The notes beneath the pieces are model-generated. The model was not told the DNA's origin. It saw nothing but the letters and a program-made list of their open reading frames with translations, and ran no database searches. From contig OZ026834.1 in assembly GCA_964023205.1 (NCBI GenBank), forward strand, positions 33,642,756-33,706,755: DNA of 64,000 nt, written 5' to 3'. The DNA is from Lutraria lutraria. Its lineage: Eukaryota; Mollusca; Bivalvia; Venerida; Mactridae. Made by a program: the position numbers and the translations under genes. This document shows positions 35,657-48,600 of this stretch, piece by piece (the stretch's first letter is position 1; every line of letters starts with the position of its first letter).

Positions 35657-38600
35657 ACAAACATGAACTAAAACATTCTGTTCCCCTAAACGGAATATAA
35701 GAGTGAGTTAACCTAATAGTGATTGGGTTTAATTCTGATCGAGATGTTCACGAAGTCAAACCTTGATCAATTCTAGCCGGTAAGCGCAGAGGATACTGAT
35801 GAAAAAACAGCTCAAGACTTGAACACATTGTAGACAGATTCACTGTTGAATATCGCTTTGCATTCTAATTCGAGCGTCTATGATTTGAACCTGATGAAAC
35901 TGACGCTTCATAAAAAAATTGACATATACGAAAAATAAGCTTTTTTACGTATAGACGGATGCCAGTAATTGGTTCCACCATAAAGCAAGATACGCCCCAG
36001 TGTTCTCTTGATATTATGATATACAATGTATATTCATTTTATATTCACGTTAATCATATGGTTTCAAAATCTAAATTTCGTTGATGATTTTAGATTAAAA
36101 TCGAGTGAATTTTTAACTAGATGCATTGTATAAATATAACGACTGCAAGAGCATTTATCCATTTTTTTCATGATTTTATTTTTGACGTGTGCTGTTGATA
36201 AAAAATGACATGAAAAAAAATATAAATTTCTGTGATATACTTGATTGTTGCTTGTCTGTGTTTCGTGAAAACTGAAAATTGACTGATTGGTCGTCTACAG
36301 GTTGATAACCTGCCAGCCATACGGAAGATATGTAATTGATAACAAGTGATTAGCAGTTTGGTATTGACATTATTAGCATGTTATACACTACCAAATACAA
36401 TTTGTCACATGTTGAGTGGCAGAACTGTTGATCGCTTTGAAGGATAATTTCATACATTAACTTGGCATACATCAGAATAAAATAGAATAGAACAGAACAG
36501 TTGCTTTATGAGATGACCTGAGCCATGGTCATCCGGCATTATTTGCACATACAATATACATATAAAAACATACTGACATAACGAACGATTTGATTTTCCC
36601 AGATACATGTTATAACTTGCATATGGCAAAATGTTAACAAAATAAAAAACAAAGGAGGACATGATATAGAGTAAAGAGGCACATTATACTAGAATAAGAT
36701 ATTGCAATCTGAATACATAAAATAAACATTACCAAGGACTTATAAGTCCTTACAGACAAACTGAAATACATTCAGTGTTTCACGCGTATTTGTCATGGTA
36801 TAATTATCTACATTACAAAATCAGTACTTATTTTAAAAGGCATTTCATGAAACATGGATTCAAATTCAGTTCTGTAAATATCAGAAATGCAATACGGTAT
36901 ACGGTGGCATAAAGGGTACATAGGAAATATTTTATTCATCGCGTGCGCACATAGTAGCTATCGCGTGCCCATAAATAGGCACATAACAATTTAGCTAGTT
37001 TACATGTGTTACCTGTCACCAAAGCTTGTTCCAAAATTCTGTCATTAGGGATGTACTTGACCGACGGTTGGGCAAAACTATTCATCTTCACACAGTGTAC
37101 TTCATATATATCTTCATTGAAGATAAAAGTTTATTCATATAAAAAAATTTTAAAAAAATATTCATATGTTCATAAAAAACACCTAGTAGTGCCGACAATA
37201 CTTCACTAGTTCGTGTTATGAAACAGGCGAATTTAGACTTTTTATAATATTGCATCACATAAAGGTTGTAAAGAAGTATTAAATTATAGTGTATAAAGTT
37301 TCATCCGTACAGCAGCGAATTTATCGAAGCGTACGTAGTAATAAATTAATAATACGGAAGTCAAAATACCACAAAACACCGACCTGGTTTTGTGGAATAT
37401 TTTCAAGTATTTTTTTTTATCATTCAACCTAATTTTTGTGTGTTCGAGTCGAATCACTTACTTTCCTTATCAATGTAATATAAACTTCAAAGTACATGTA
37501 CATTAAAATTAATTGCTGAAATGTATATTTTAACAATATACGGTTAATCTAAAATATATCTTAAATTCGCGATCAACTGCTTTTTTTAACAAAAAAAATA
37601 TATGGCTTTGCAACTCTTTATTCAAGAAAAGAGCTACTTTTCATGGCTTGATATTATAAAAAAATAACCAATTATTGCTTATGATAACTATGTGAAATTT
37701 CTTATACAGAGGATGATGTTTTCTCTACACGGACCCTTATGAAAACATATGAAATAAAACCAGAACGCAATACATGGCTTCTTGTCATTTCTATGATATA
37801 CAACTGAACCATTTATTAATTATCTATGTATTAGAAACACATCAAAGGAATTTATAAAAATAACATTAAAAATAACAGTAATATAAATTAAAAAATAGTG
37901 TGAACTTGAAAACAATGGCGATTATTGTAGAAGTAATCCTATTGTTTGAAAGGAAAAAATAATCTTTATAAGATACGTCTTAGTTTTGTTGGTCTGTACA
38001 TATTCTTGAATCGCATTGTTTATCTGAGATTAATTCTATTCTTATATATTTATCCTTATAAAACCATTTAGATGCATTAATAGTAATCAATAAAATAACT
38101 TTAAAGATTATACGCAGTTAAGTAAATTTCCAGACAACTCTAGCGCCATGGGTATTTTTGATATTTCGATTATTCTTATTAAGCAGTCTGTATTTATTTA
38201 AGATCCCCGATGCTTATAATTGTGTCCGAATTACTTGATTTTAATTCCACTAATATGATTAACAACTACATGTCTTTTTTCAAAATAATTTTCCTAAAAA
38301 AAGAAAAGAAACGAAACGTTGGAACAGTATAATAATGTTCCTTCATTTGTCCTGTTTATTTTGTCATGTTTGTTACTATGTTGCCGGTGAATGCCATAAT
38401 GCCATTGAGTTAACTGATAAATGCGCACTTTCTCCAGACAAACGCCGAGAAGTTCCGATTGAATCCCGGCAGTCATGCCATAAGGTCTTCGATATACAGA
38501 ACCACGTGCACAGTACCACCTACCCTTGAGAGTTACTTCAAGTTGACAGATTTCAATGATTTAGAACAATGCGAAATAAACGTATGCCTCGTACAGTAAA

Positions 38601-39684
38601 TTTTGATAGCGTAAAACTGGTCAATTTTACAGTAACATGAAACAAATCAACCGAACACGTGCACAAATACCTCGATATATAAGTTCCGATTCTCGTCAGA
38701 CAGTGTGCCGCGCTGGCGCAGTAGAAACAAACTTTTTGTGGCGGATTCGAGGCGGCCGCGGATCTTTTTTTTTTGTTCGTTAGCGTTATACGAGCTACAA
38801 AATGTTCTGCAATCGCTTGGCGTTTGTTTCTTGCAATTAAAAATGAAATAGAAACAGCGTATTTTGTACGTTTTGCATTAATACTGAGTTACTACTTGTA
38901 CACTCGTGTCTAGTTGTACGACGGATATATTTCTACCCAAAGTTCGCCAAATATCTATCAATTGCAGATTTCTGCTATAATATATCGATTGTTAGTCGCA
39001 TTTCACTTGGGGATAACCTTAACGAAACCAGCCGTATGGCTTTAGTTTGATAGGTTGCGCTATGCACAAATGCAAGCGGCTATACTGTATCGTGCTATCA
39101 TTACGTGTTGGGTTATTGTCGTTGGCAGCAATGTGCATATGATACGTAGGTATCTTACTGTGGATTTTATAAGCAGCGTGGGTCGTTTAGGGACTTGTCT
39201 ACGTTCTTATAAGTGGTTGTAACTTAACAATTTGTTATGATATCAATTATGCAGAGACTGAGCATGTACGATTACATAGGTATGTAAGATGGACAAATGG
39301 TGAATCAATGTACATGCAAATAGTTGAGTAAGTATGGTGGTATGTTAGTGCATATAGACATTGACCAGTGTGCTTGCATTACGGAATTGCTAACTATAGT
39401 AACGACGTGATGAAAAGGAAATGTGTTATCGTAAAATTGTTTATTACTGAAACATTTAGGGTGTCCTAACAGCTAATAAGCTTAAGTCTTTATCCACAGT
39501 CAGTAGCGGTATACTGAAGCGGTAATTCTGGATAGAACGACCCGAGATAGCGAGTAAATTAACAGCGAGCAGTTTGTCCAAGGGAGGTAACTTCCATAGA
39601 CGACAGCGACATAAGTAAATTCGTTTTTTATGACTAATTGTGAAGAATTTGTTACTTATTATACATTTTGTCTAACTTATCAGA
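35657..39684. other. Intergenic between Rho-like gene and ATXN3
   Basis: About 4 kb, AT-rich. A stretch at 36480-36560 ('gaacagaacagttgc', 'gagatgacctgagccatgg') resembles a minus-strand retroelement 3' end and is similar to 32100-32160. GC-richer DNA at 38690-38770 could be a promoter or start region, but the ATXN3 ATG is about 0.9 kb further on. If it is the promoter, a 5' UTR intron is needed. No other gene is seen. Confidence 0.35.
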
Positions 39685-42600
39685 ATGGAGGCTATTTTTC
39701 ACGAAAAGGTACCGTATTATTGATTCGCCCCAATACCCACTGATCTAGAGCGCTTGACAGGCTAATTACCCTTCATTTCCCTCTACAAATCATCGCGTTA
39801 GAACTGTAGCTCATTTCGGACATTGAACTATTTCGGATACAATAGTTTTGTTATCGATAGAATAATCAAGACATTTTACACGTCCTTCATATGCTATCAA
39901 AAAGTGAATCTTTTTATACACATCACACATTTTGATTACTTTTTTGTTTTATGACAGCAAGAGGGATCACTCTGCGCACAACACTGCTTAAATGCATTAC
40001 TACAGGGACCCTACTTCTCAGCGGTTGACCTGGCAGATATAGCTAGAGATTTAGATGAGACAGAAAGGCTACAAATGGCCGAAGCAGGAACAGAAACAGA
40101 GGGGTATCAAAATTTCATTAAGGTTTGTAATTGTTGATGTTTGATGTCAGTTGATTCCCTGTATCATGGTTTAACGGGTTTTCGATACCTTAAGCATTTA
40201 AAAACGCCTTATATGCAACAAACACAAATAAATGCGTAACTTGCTTTCATTTCTTAAAAATCAATTTATTGCTCGTAATTTCAATGCACTTATGGTCAAT
40301 TTGTTCACAAAATAACGAATAACAGACCTATAAACAAACATTGTGATCAGTGACCGCCATTACGCAAAATTGACCCATTTTCGATACCTCCAAAATTGAA
40401 GAGTATTCAAGACAGAGACAGTCCAAAAGTACCAGGTATAACGCGGAATTATGAGAAAACCTTGTTTGGTGAATGTGATCATACCCACGCTGCTTAATCC
40501 CATTATAATTAATAGTTTGCGATGCGCAAGTATGCTAGACAAAATGGCGGCAACCTCTGGCTTCAAGTCTGTGTAATTTATCTTAATTTTGGTATGATCT
40601 CTTATGCAATGATGAATTAATATCACAGACGTGTAGTACAACCCGTAGCTGACTTCATTTGATAAGTTGTAAAGTCTTGCTCTACTTACATTTTGGGATT
40701 TTTATTGAAAATGTAAGATGTACTAATAATCAATTCTAAGAAATTTTAGCGAAAAATAAATAAGACATGAACACTTTTCAAACACCCTGTAGTGGACAGG
40801 AAATACGACTGTTGCATGATGGTCGTGTGATCTACATAGCAGACGAGCCAAATTCCCAGTCTAGGTCAAAATATTTTCTCAGTTTTTCTTATTTTCATTT
40901 TTAACGATAGTGTTGTTAAAGTGATAAAATGGCGTAGTAAATTGAGCGGTTATTTGCTGTGTGTTTCAAAGTGACTGTTAACTTACTTGATAACGACATA
41001 TTTTGGAATTATATTGTGCGGATCGTAAAATATCAAGGTCGAGCACATTGCGTAAACAAAAAGTGACGTCATTCTACTTCCTGTCAAGCTTTTATGCGCA
41101 GAAAACAGAAAGTATCGAAAACACGTACGTATCGAATACATGTCAACCGACGATAAATAAATAATTAATAGTTCATCTCTTAATTCTCATAGATTTGATT
41201 CATGTTTATTTTTAGTAACTTATGTCATTTCAACATTTGTTTTTACCTACAGTAATCAGTTAAGTTATGACATTCTTGATATAGAACTTCAACTTAAAAG
41301 AATATATATTTTATTGTCCAGTTGACAAGAGCTGATATTGTTAATGAAAGTCAATGAGATGTTTTAAAACCATGGACTTGGCACTGCATGTTAACCTATT
41401 AAAGGCGTAAATGGACTAGATAAACCACTAGATGGCGCTAGGGCGGGTTTTTGTAAATTTTTATGCATGTGTCATATCATAGAGCCCTTTTTTAAATTTT
41501 TGTATAAACTGCAGAAAATTATTCTTTGAAAATCTTCACAAAGGTAAATCATTCCATGTCAAAACATTTCATCCAAAAATCTTAGTTATATATTAATTCT
41601 AAGTGTTACTTTGAGAAAAAGTTTAAACCTGTCAAGCAGACAATTTGAATTTCCCAGGAGGTGTGGCTACTTGCTGATAAACTCTCTGTTTGAAAACAGA
41701 GGCACATGATAAGGTTTATATACACTTCGGAGCAGACCAAGCTTTCTCTGTAACAGGAGTACAGTGGTCAGTTGATGACTCACCCATTCTTGTGCTATTT
41801 TAAACAACAGAGAGTTTAACTGACAGGTACAGGTAGTATTAGGCATATCAGTTAACAAAGCCCAACCCACAAATACTCGCTGGTATACCAGCGTGAGTTG
41901 CAGCTTAAATTAAGTATCTACATGTAGACAATGCTACATGTATTCTTCTTTATTATGCCCAAAGACCTATACATAGGTCTTTGTAATGTATATAGGTCTT
42001 TGTAATGTATATAGGTCTTTGTTATGCCACATAACTTGATAAGCCTATAAATATTAACATCATTTATATGATATCTAGACAGTTATATGATGTAATTAAA
42101 TTAACAGTTATTCACTTCCAGTGATTGTAGAACAAATATTATGTATCAAACCTGTGAACAAAAGCCACCCTTGGGAAAGACATGATGTGGCCTTTATTGA
42201 CAAGTGGATTTTATTTGGAGGTCATTTTGTTCTAGATAATCAGTGACTGTTTTTAAAAGAATGGCCTTTACTCACAGGATGGCCTATAGTCGGTGGTGGC
42301 CACCAACAAAGGTTTGATTATACTCGTATATTGTATCTTTGATTCTACATTTTAGCAACCTTCCAACAATTATGATGATAGTGGATTTTTCTCTGTACAA
42401 GTTATAGACAAAGCTTTGAGAGTCATGGGCTTGGAGCTTGTATCTTATAATTCAAATAGGCCAATTTCTCAAGAAGCCAGGGCAGATCCTACGTAAGTAT
42501 TTTGCAACTTATAACATTTATTTGATGTACCAAATGATCCCTAATAAGTGTCCACAGGTGTTACATATTAAAGACTTATATTTAATGCATTATTCTCTGA

Positions 42601-45600
42601 ATAAAATGTGGATGCCTTTGGGATAATCTAAATAACATTGTTTGATCATGTTGATTGCAAATTATTTCAATGTATGAAATACTGATTATACTTTCATGAA
42701 AACTTTAATTCTGTATAACTTGTTTTTTTAATAAATAATATTTTTAAAAAAACTTACCTGTTCTATGAATGGTAAACATGGGTCTGTCAGACTCGTTATT
42801 TATTTAAAACTGAAATATTCTGAACATGAAAAGTCATTTGGGGTTGCTAATAATTTGATGTATTATCAACTCAACTATGGTCAGTCATAATATTCTGTTT
42901 TTGTCATAAATGGTGGCGGGCATAAATTAGCATAGGGGCGTCAGGGCCTTTTTAAAGTTAGACGAGCATTGTCTTTTGGGGAAAAAAGGCCTTGGGCATT
43001 CGTTAGGGAATAACATTACATTTGTATTTACACTTTTAGCTGAATTTTCATTTTAAAGCTATTGATTGTTAAGGCTCCATATCTGTATTGATCAGCAGAA
43101 TGCATTATGTTAGCTTATTCAAGGGCGTGCCTGCCTATACGCAAAGTACGCAACTGCATACTTTTAATTTTGAAAGTAAAAAAAATAAGAAGTCTAATAT
43201 CGCGAAAAATGCAAAAAAAGTTTGAACAGATGTGAAGCAGGGTTAGGCCTAAAAGATGGCAAGACATTGAATCATATTTAAAAAAATATATATATTATCT
43301 TAGAAAGACTATCACGCAATGCCATGGGCTTGAGTGACACAATGACTAAAATATGCCAGCATATTGTAGTCGTCAACCAAAACAACTCGGACAGCTTACA
43401 TTGTTAATTAAACGGTCATATCACGATTTTGTCCGAGGACGTTCGAATATCAAATTGTTGTCTTAGTTATCTCCGCAAAAGTGCAAGTACTCTTTGACAC
43501 ATTCCGCCCAGATCTACAGTGCGAATCATTCGAAGAGTTTGAGGGTGAAACTAGAAGGTGGAAGGTAAGATGCCAGTTAGCTGCAGATATACCTGTCTCA
43601 AACATTGCTGACACGATTGCGGACATGAATGCGGAACTTTATCCCAACATATGTACGTGTTTGCACATACTTCTATCCATGCCTGTCGCCACTGCAACGG
43701 CCGAACGTTCTTTCAGTTCCATGCGAAGATTGAAAACATACCTTCGATCTACGATGTCAACTGATAGGATGTCCGGTTTAGGTCTCCTGCATATCCACAG
43801 AGATCGCGAGATTATCGCAGAAAGAGTTGTTGACACGTTTGCCAGACGTAAAGACCGCCGATTGGCTTTACTGTTCAAGGTGTAGACAGGTCTTGCTTAA
43901 GTTCGTTTTGTGCTTAACACGTACATATAGAGTATTTCTACATATACATGTAGACAGTGTGGCTTATTACAGTCAATATGAATACAACTACTTTCAATAG
44001 ATAAGTTCATTTTTAAGGTATAATTGAGTCGCGTCTTGTGATTTTGGGTCTTCGGACATATGGGGCCAGTGTAGCTTCAGATCAGCCTGCGCATAAAGCG
44101 CACAGTCCGATCCGAAGTTATAGACCAGTCATCTAAAGCTCAAAATTGGCCTTTTGGGGAATAAATTAGTACATAAGCCATTTTTGGTGTATTGGTTCTT
44201 TATGTGATAGAAAATGACCAGAAAAAAGTCCCCAAGAATCCTATGGTGCAAAAGCGAGATTTTTGGGCTAAAAGATGGAAAAAATGAATAAAACTGCGAA
44301 TTTCTGGAATCCCTGTGTAACTCAAAAACAGTTCATTCCTGACATTTTAAATTTTCTACACTGGTAAAAATTTATCAACAGCATCTTTTTGAATGTTTTT
44401 ATATCGGCTTAGAATCCAAGATGGCCGCCATAATCCAATATGGCCGCCCAAACTTCATTCTGTTTAAGATTAATTTTTGAATTGTTGTATAAAACATTTT
44501 CTGCAATAAAAAACTGTCAAGTTAGTAGCTTTTTCCAGTATTTTAGCATTGAAAGGTATTTAATCAATATATCTTTAGTAATTAACAGTATAAAGATTTA
44601 TCAAAGTACTGGAAGTACTGACGGAAAGTCAACTTTGTCGTATTTTAGCATTTTCGTGGCAAAAACGCGAAAACTCGTACGACATGGCGTAAATCACCAC
44701 CATATGTTCGAGCACTACTTTAAATAGTGAATGAAACAATATTAGTAAATCGTGTTACCTCAACAGTTTATGAATGAAACTTTTGTGCGTTTGAATACTT
44801 AATTATTATACATTGTACTTATAAGTTTTACAGTTTAAGTTTCCATAACATAATATTTCTGCAGTAATAACTTCAGCTTTTATCAAAAGTCTCACTCTGC
44901 AATGTATACAACAAGTGGTACTATTTTCTGTCCTGTTATTGGGCCGAGGGTAACTATTTTGAATATGATGATGTAGGAAAGTATCACCTTCCAAAAACAT
45001 AGATTTGGTACTTAAGTAATCAAGAAGTAGTTCTAGATAGCGAAAATGTATTGGACTTATTTTGTTTCAGACGAATTTTTTGTGGAGGTTAGTAGTTATA
45101 ATGTACAATGTATATGTTAGTGGCGGTGATTTTTATGTGATTACTTTTTATTACAATGTTGTTTATCTATCACAATGAATCCTTATATTAATTTTCACTG
45201 TTGGAAATGCAATGTTTAATGTTGTTTTACGGCGCATCGACAACATAAGTCATGTAAAGCGAAATTAAATAAGAGGACGTCAAGAAGTATGTTATCAGAT
45301 TGGTAAAAGGATATATAGTCATGTTAATAAGAAATGAAGCGCAACTAAAAATGTAAAATGAAATAGTTGCAATTGATATGTAGTGACAAAAAATAAGAGT
45401 GTGTGAGACTAATCTCATTTACATTGTACATGTATTAAATTATAGGGATACAGATTATATAACATCAGATTAAATGGGTTGATGCATGTGGTATAATGTT
45501 CTTTCGTTCTTGGTTCTTGGTTTGGAAAGTGCCAAGTGGTGGAATTACATTCAAAGATATATTTTGATAAAGTGTAATTAACAACTTTGTATGTATTGTT

Positions 45601-48600
45601 AAAAAGAAATTTAATTTTAGTTTTAAAATACAAATGTATAATGAGCGGCAAATTTTTGTTGTGAAAAAAGGGATACTTAGTACTAGTATTTCATTTGCCT
45701 CAACATAGAGGCTCCAGGGACAGGTCTTTTACCATGAATATGTAGTGATTCAAGGGCTTTGCAAGTCATTTTTTGTCATACATGTGTTCACACACCCATG
45801 ATGGTGGTGCTGTCTTTTCATACATTGATAGAGAATTTATTAAATGCATTTTTGAGATCATATATTGTGACTCAATGTTATCTATCTTGATCGGTACATG
45901 GAGTTTGGTATTCCCATCAATTGGGAAGAAAATGCGTAAAAGGTCTTTTATTTAAGCATTAACAATGTGCCAAAATGCACCAGAAGCTATACTTTAGCTG
46001 CACCCGAAAAAAAAAATTTGGTCCCGAATGGGAGGGGAGGTCCCCTCCCATACTCTCCCCCTGCATACTCTGAATTTTGGCCCAGGCACGCCCCTGTTAT
46101 TACACCATCCACCATTATGGAGGTATTAGACTATTAGTACCCATTATTAAAGGTGACACCTTATTTAATATTTACTGAATAATTTGAATTAGCTCAATTG
46201 TATTTTTAGCTAATTAACTTAGTTCTATATAATTATGAAGTAACATTAGTTAGAAGTAAGATATCTGATGTAAACTGCTGCTAAAATGTTAATAAAAAAA
46301 TCATACCATTTTACTCTATTTGCATTGCAAGTTATGATTCTTTTATAGTTTTGTATGTAATTTCAGAAAGATGAAATCCTATATATGTAACTTCGGGGAA
46401 CACTGGCTTACAGTTAGAAGGTTGGGAAATCAGTGGTTTAATTTGAATTCTCTTCTCACAGGACCCGAACTGATCTCAGACACTTTTCTCGCCATGTTCC
46501 TTACACAATTACAACAAGATGGTAAGTTTTGAGGAGGCTCTTTATTGATATACTGTGGAATCATTAATTTTCGTTGGGGATTTAATTTCGTGGATTTCGT
46601 GGGTCGACTCATCCACGAAATCTAATCCCCACGAATTCAAATGCGAAGATAAGGCATTTCTTTTCAAAAATCAAAATCCACGAATTTATGTCCCCACAAA
46701 ATAGCTATTTTAGTAAAAACCACGAAAATTGAACCCAACGAAAATTAATGATTCCACAGTACCTTGTGAATGTAGCAAGCTTTGAAATACTTGTTGTTCA
46801 GACTTGATAATTTTATGGAGAGGTAGTTACTAGGGCCTCCATGGTTGAGTGTTTGTAGTCTCTGACTAGTAATTACTTCATTGCTGTAAGTTCAAATCCC
46901 ATCAGGAACCATATTTCACATGTGAGGAAACTGTCCAGCTAATGCCACTTTAAACTGTCCAGCTAATGCCATTTTAAACTGTCCAGCTAATGCCACTTTA
47001 AACTGTCCAGCTATTGCCACTTTAAACTGTCCAGCTAATGCCACTTTAAACTGTCCAGCTAATGCCACTTTAAACTGTCCAGCTAATGCCATTTTAAACT
47101 GTCCAGCTAATGCCACTTTAAACTGTCCAGCTAATGCCACTTTAAACTGTCCAGCTAATGCCACTTTAAACTGTCCAGCTAATTCCACTTTAAACTGTCC
47201 AGCTAATGCCACTTTAAACTGTCCAGCTAATGCCACTTTAAACTGTCCAGCTAATGCCACTTTAAACTGTCCAGCTAATGCCACTTTAAACTGTCCAGCT
47301 AATGCCACTTTAAACTGCCAGCTAATGCCACTTTAAACTGTCCAGCTAATGCCACTTTAAACTGTCCAGCTAATGCCACTTTAAAAGCTGGAGAAGTTGC
47401 AAATGAGCCTGGATGTTGAAGCAATGCTTAACCTCTGTGAAAAAAAAGAGAGCTATCGGTAGTTATGTCTGCATTGAATTATTCTTGTTTAATACCGGTA
47501 ATCTAGAGTGTAGTGTAATGATATTCTTCTTTCTTCACTCACATTGTAATTCTCTATGTATTCTATTATTGATTGACTTGACATATAGCTTTTAGGTCAT
47601 GATTGGTTGAATTGTTGTAATAAGATATATTTATGATATTTTTCTTGATTTCCTTTTCATCTGAGACATTAAACTTCTATCAAACTGAATTGAGGTAAAT
47701 TGTGATATCCATAAACACAGTGATGTTGTTTTTTTTGAAGACTTATCAAAGTTTGACTAAACCTACTATGAAAATGCATTAAAGTGTTATTTACAACCAT
47801 GATAAAATCACATACTTTATAAAGGAAAAAATATTGATCCATATGTACACTTTTACTGAGATTTTTTATTGATATTGTATTATTCAGGGTACTCGATATT
47901 TATTGTGAATGGTGACTTAGCCGAGTGTGAGGCTGACCAGCTCCTGTGTCTCTGTCCCGCCATACAGCCAATCAAACCACAGTTGATTCATGATAATGCA
48001 CAATCCAGGGCGAACAAAAGAAGGTCATCACCAGGGGCAACTGGTGGAGAAAACGAGGAAGATATTGAGAAAGCTCTTAAGGAAAGTAAGAAGATGGTGG
48101 AAAAAGATGATGTCTCTCTACAAAGAGTTCTACAGATGAGTATGGAAGGTAAAACATCAACATTTATGAGAAACGGTCGTACTGGCTAGCAGTATTTTGT
48201 TATGCTTATCATTTATTCTTATCTATAATATGTTTGATCTGTTTTTTTACGTCTTGTATGCTTGTTAAATGATGAATCAGTTTTAACATAACAAATGAAA
48301 TAGTAACAACAGATTTTAGTTAAACTTCCTTCTTGTGATATAGTTACCTCTAAATTTCAACATGATAGTTAAGCCACCTCATGATTTAAACTGTTTATTT
48401 TTTCCCAAAGGTAATCATATGTTCTAAATGTTATTGTAGTATTAATACCATTTCTTTCTGCAGGTTTTATAGAAGAGTCAGTCGGTAGAATTGAAACAGC
48501 CTGTGCTACAGGTTCTGATGCTGGAGTTGAAGAGGGCCATATCTCACATAGTGAAACATCCAATTTATCTGTCAAGTCAGACTACCCTTCTACCAGTGTA

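Noticed and set aside
46916..47308. Minus-strand open frame of repeated ALAGQFKV
   Set aside because: It is produced by the 24-bp minisatellite, whose period is a multiple of three. It has no independent coding evidence.
46930..47386. CRISPR-like regular repeats (also 53526-54280)
   Set aside because: There are no unique spacers between units. These are plain tandem repeats in a eukaryotic genome.
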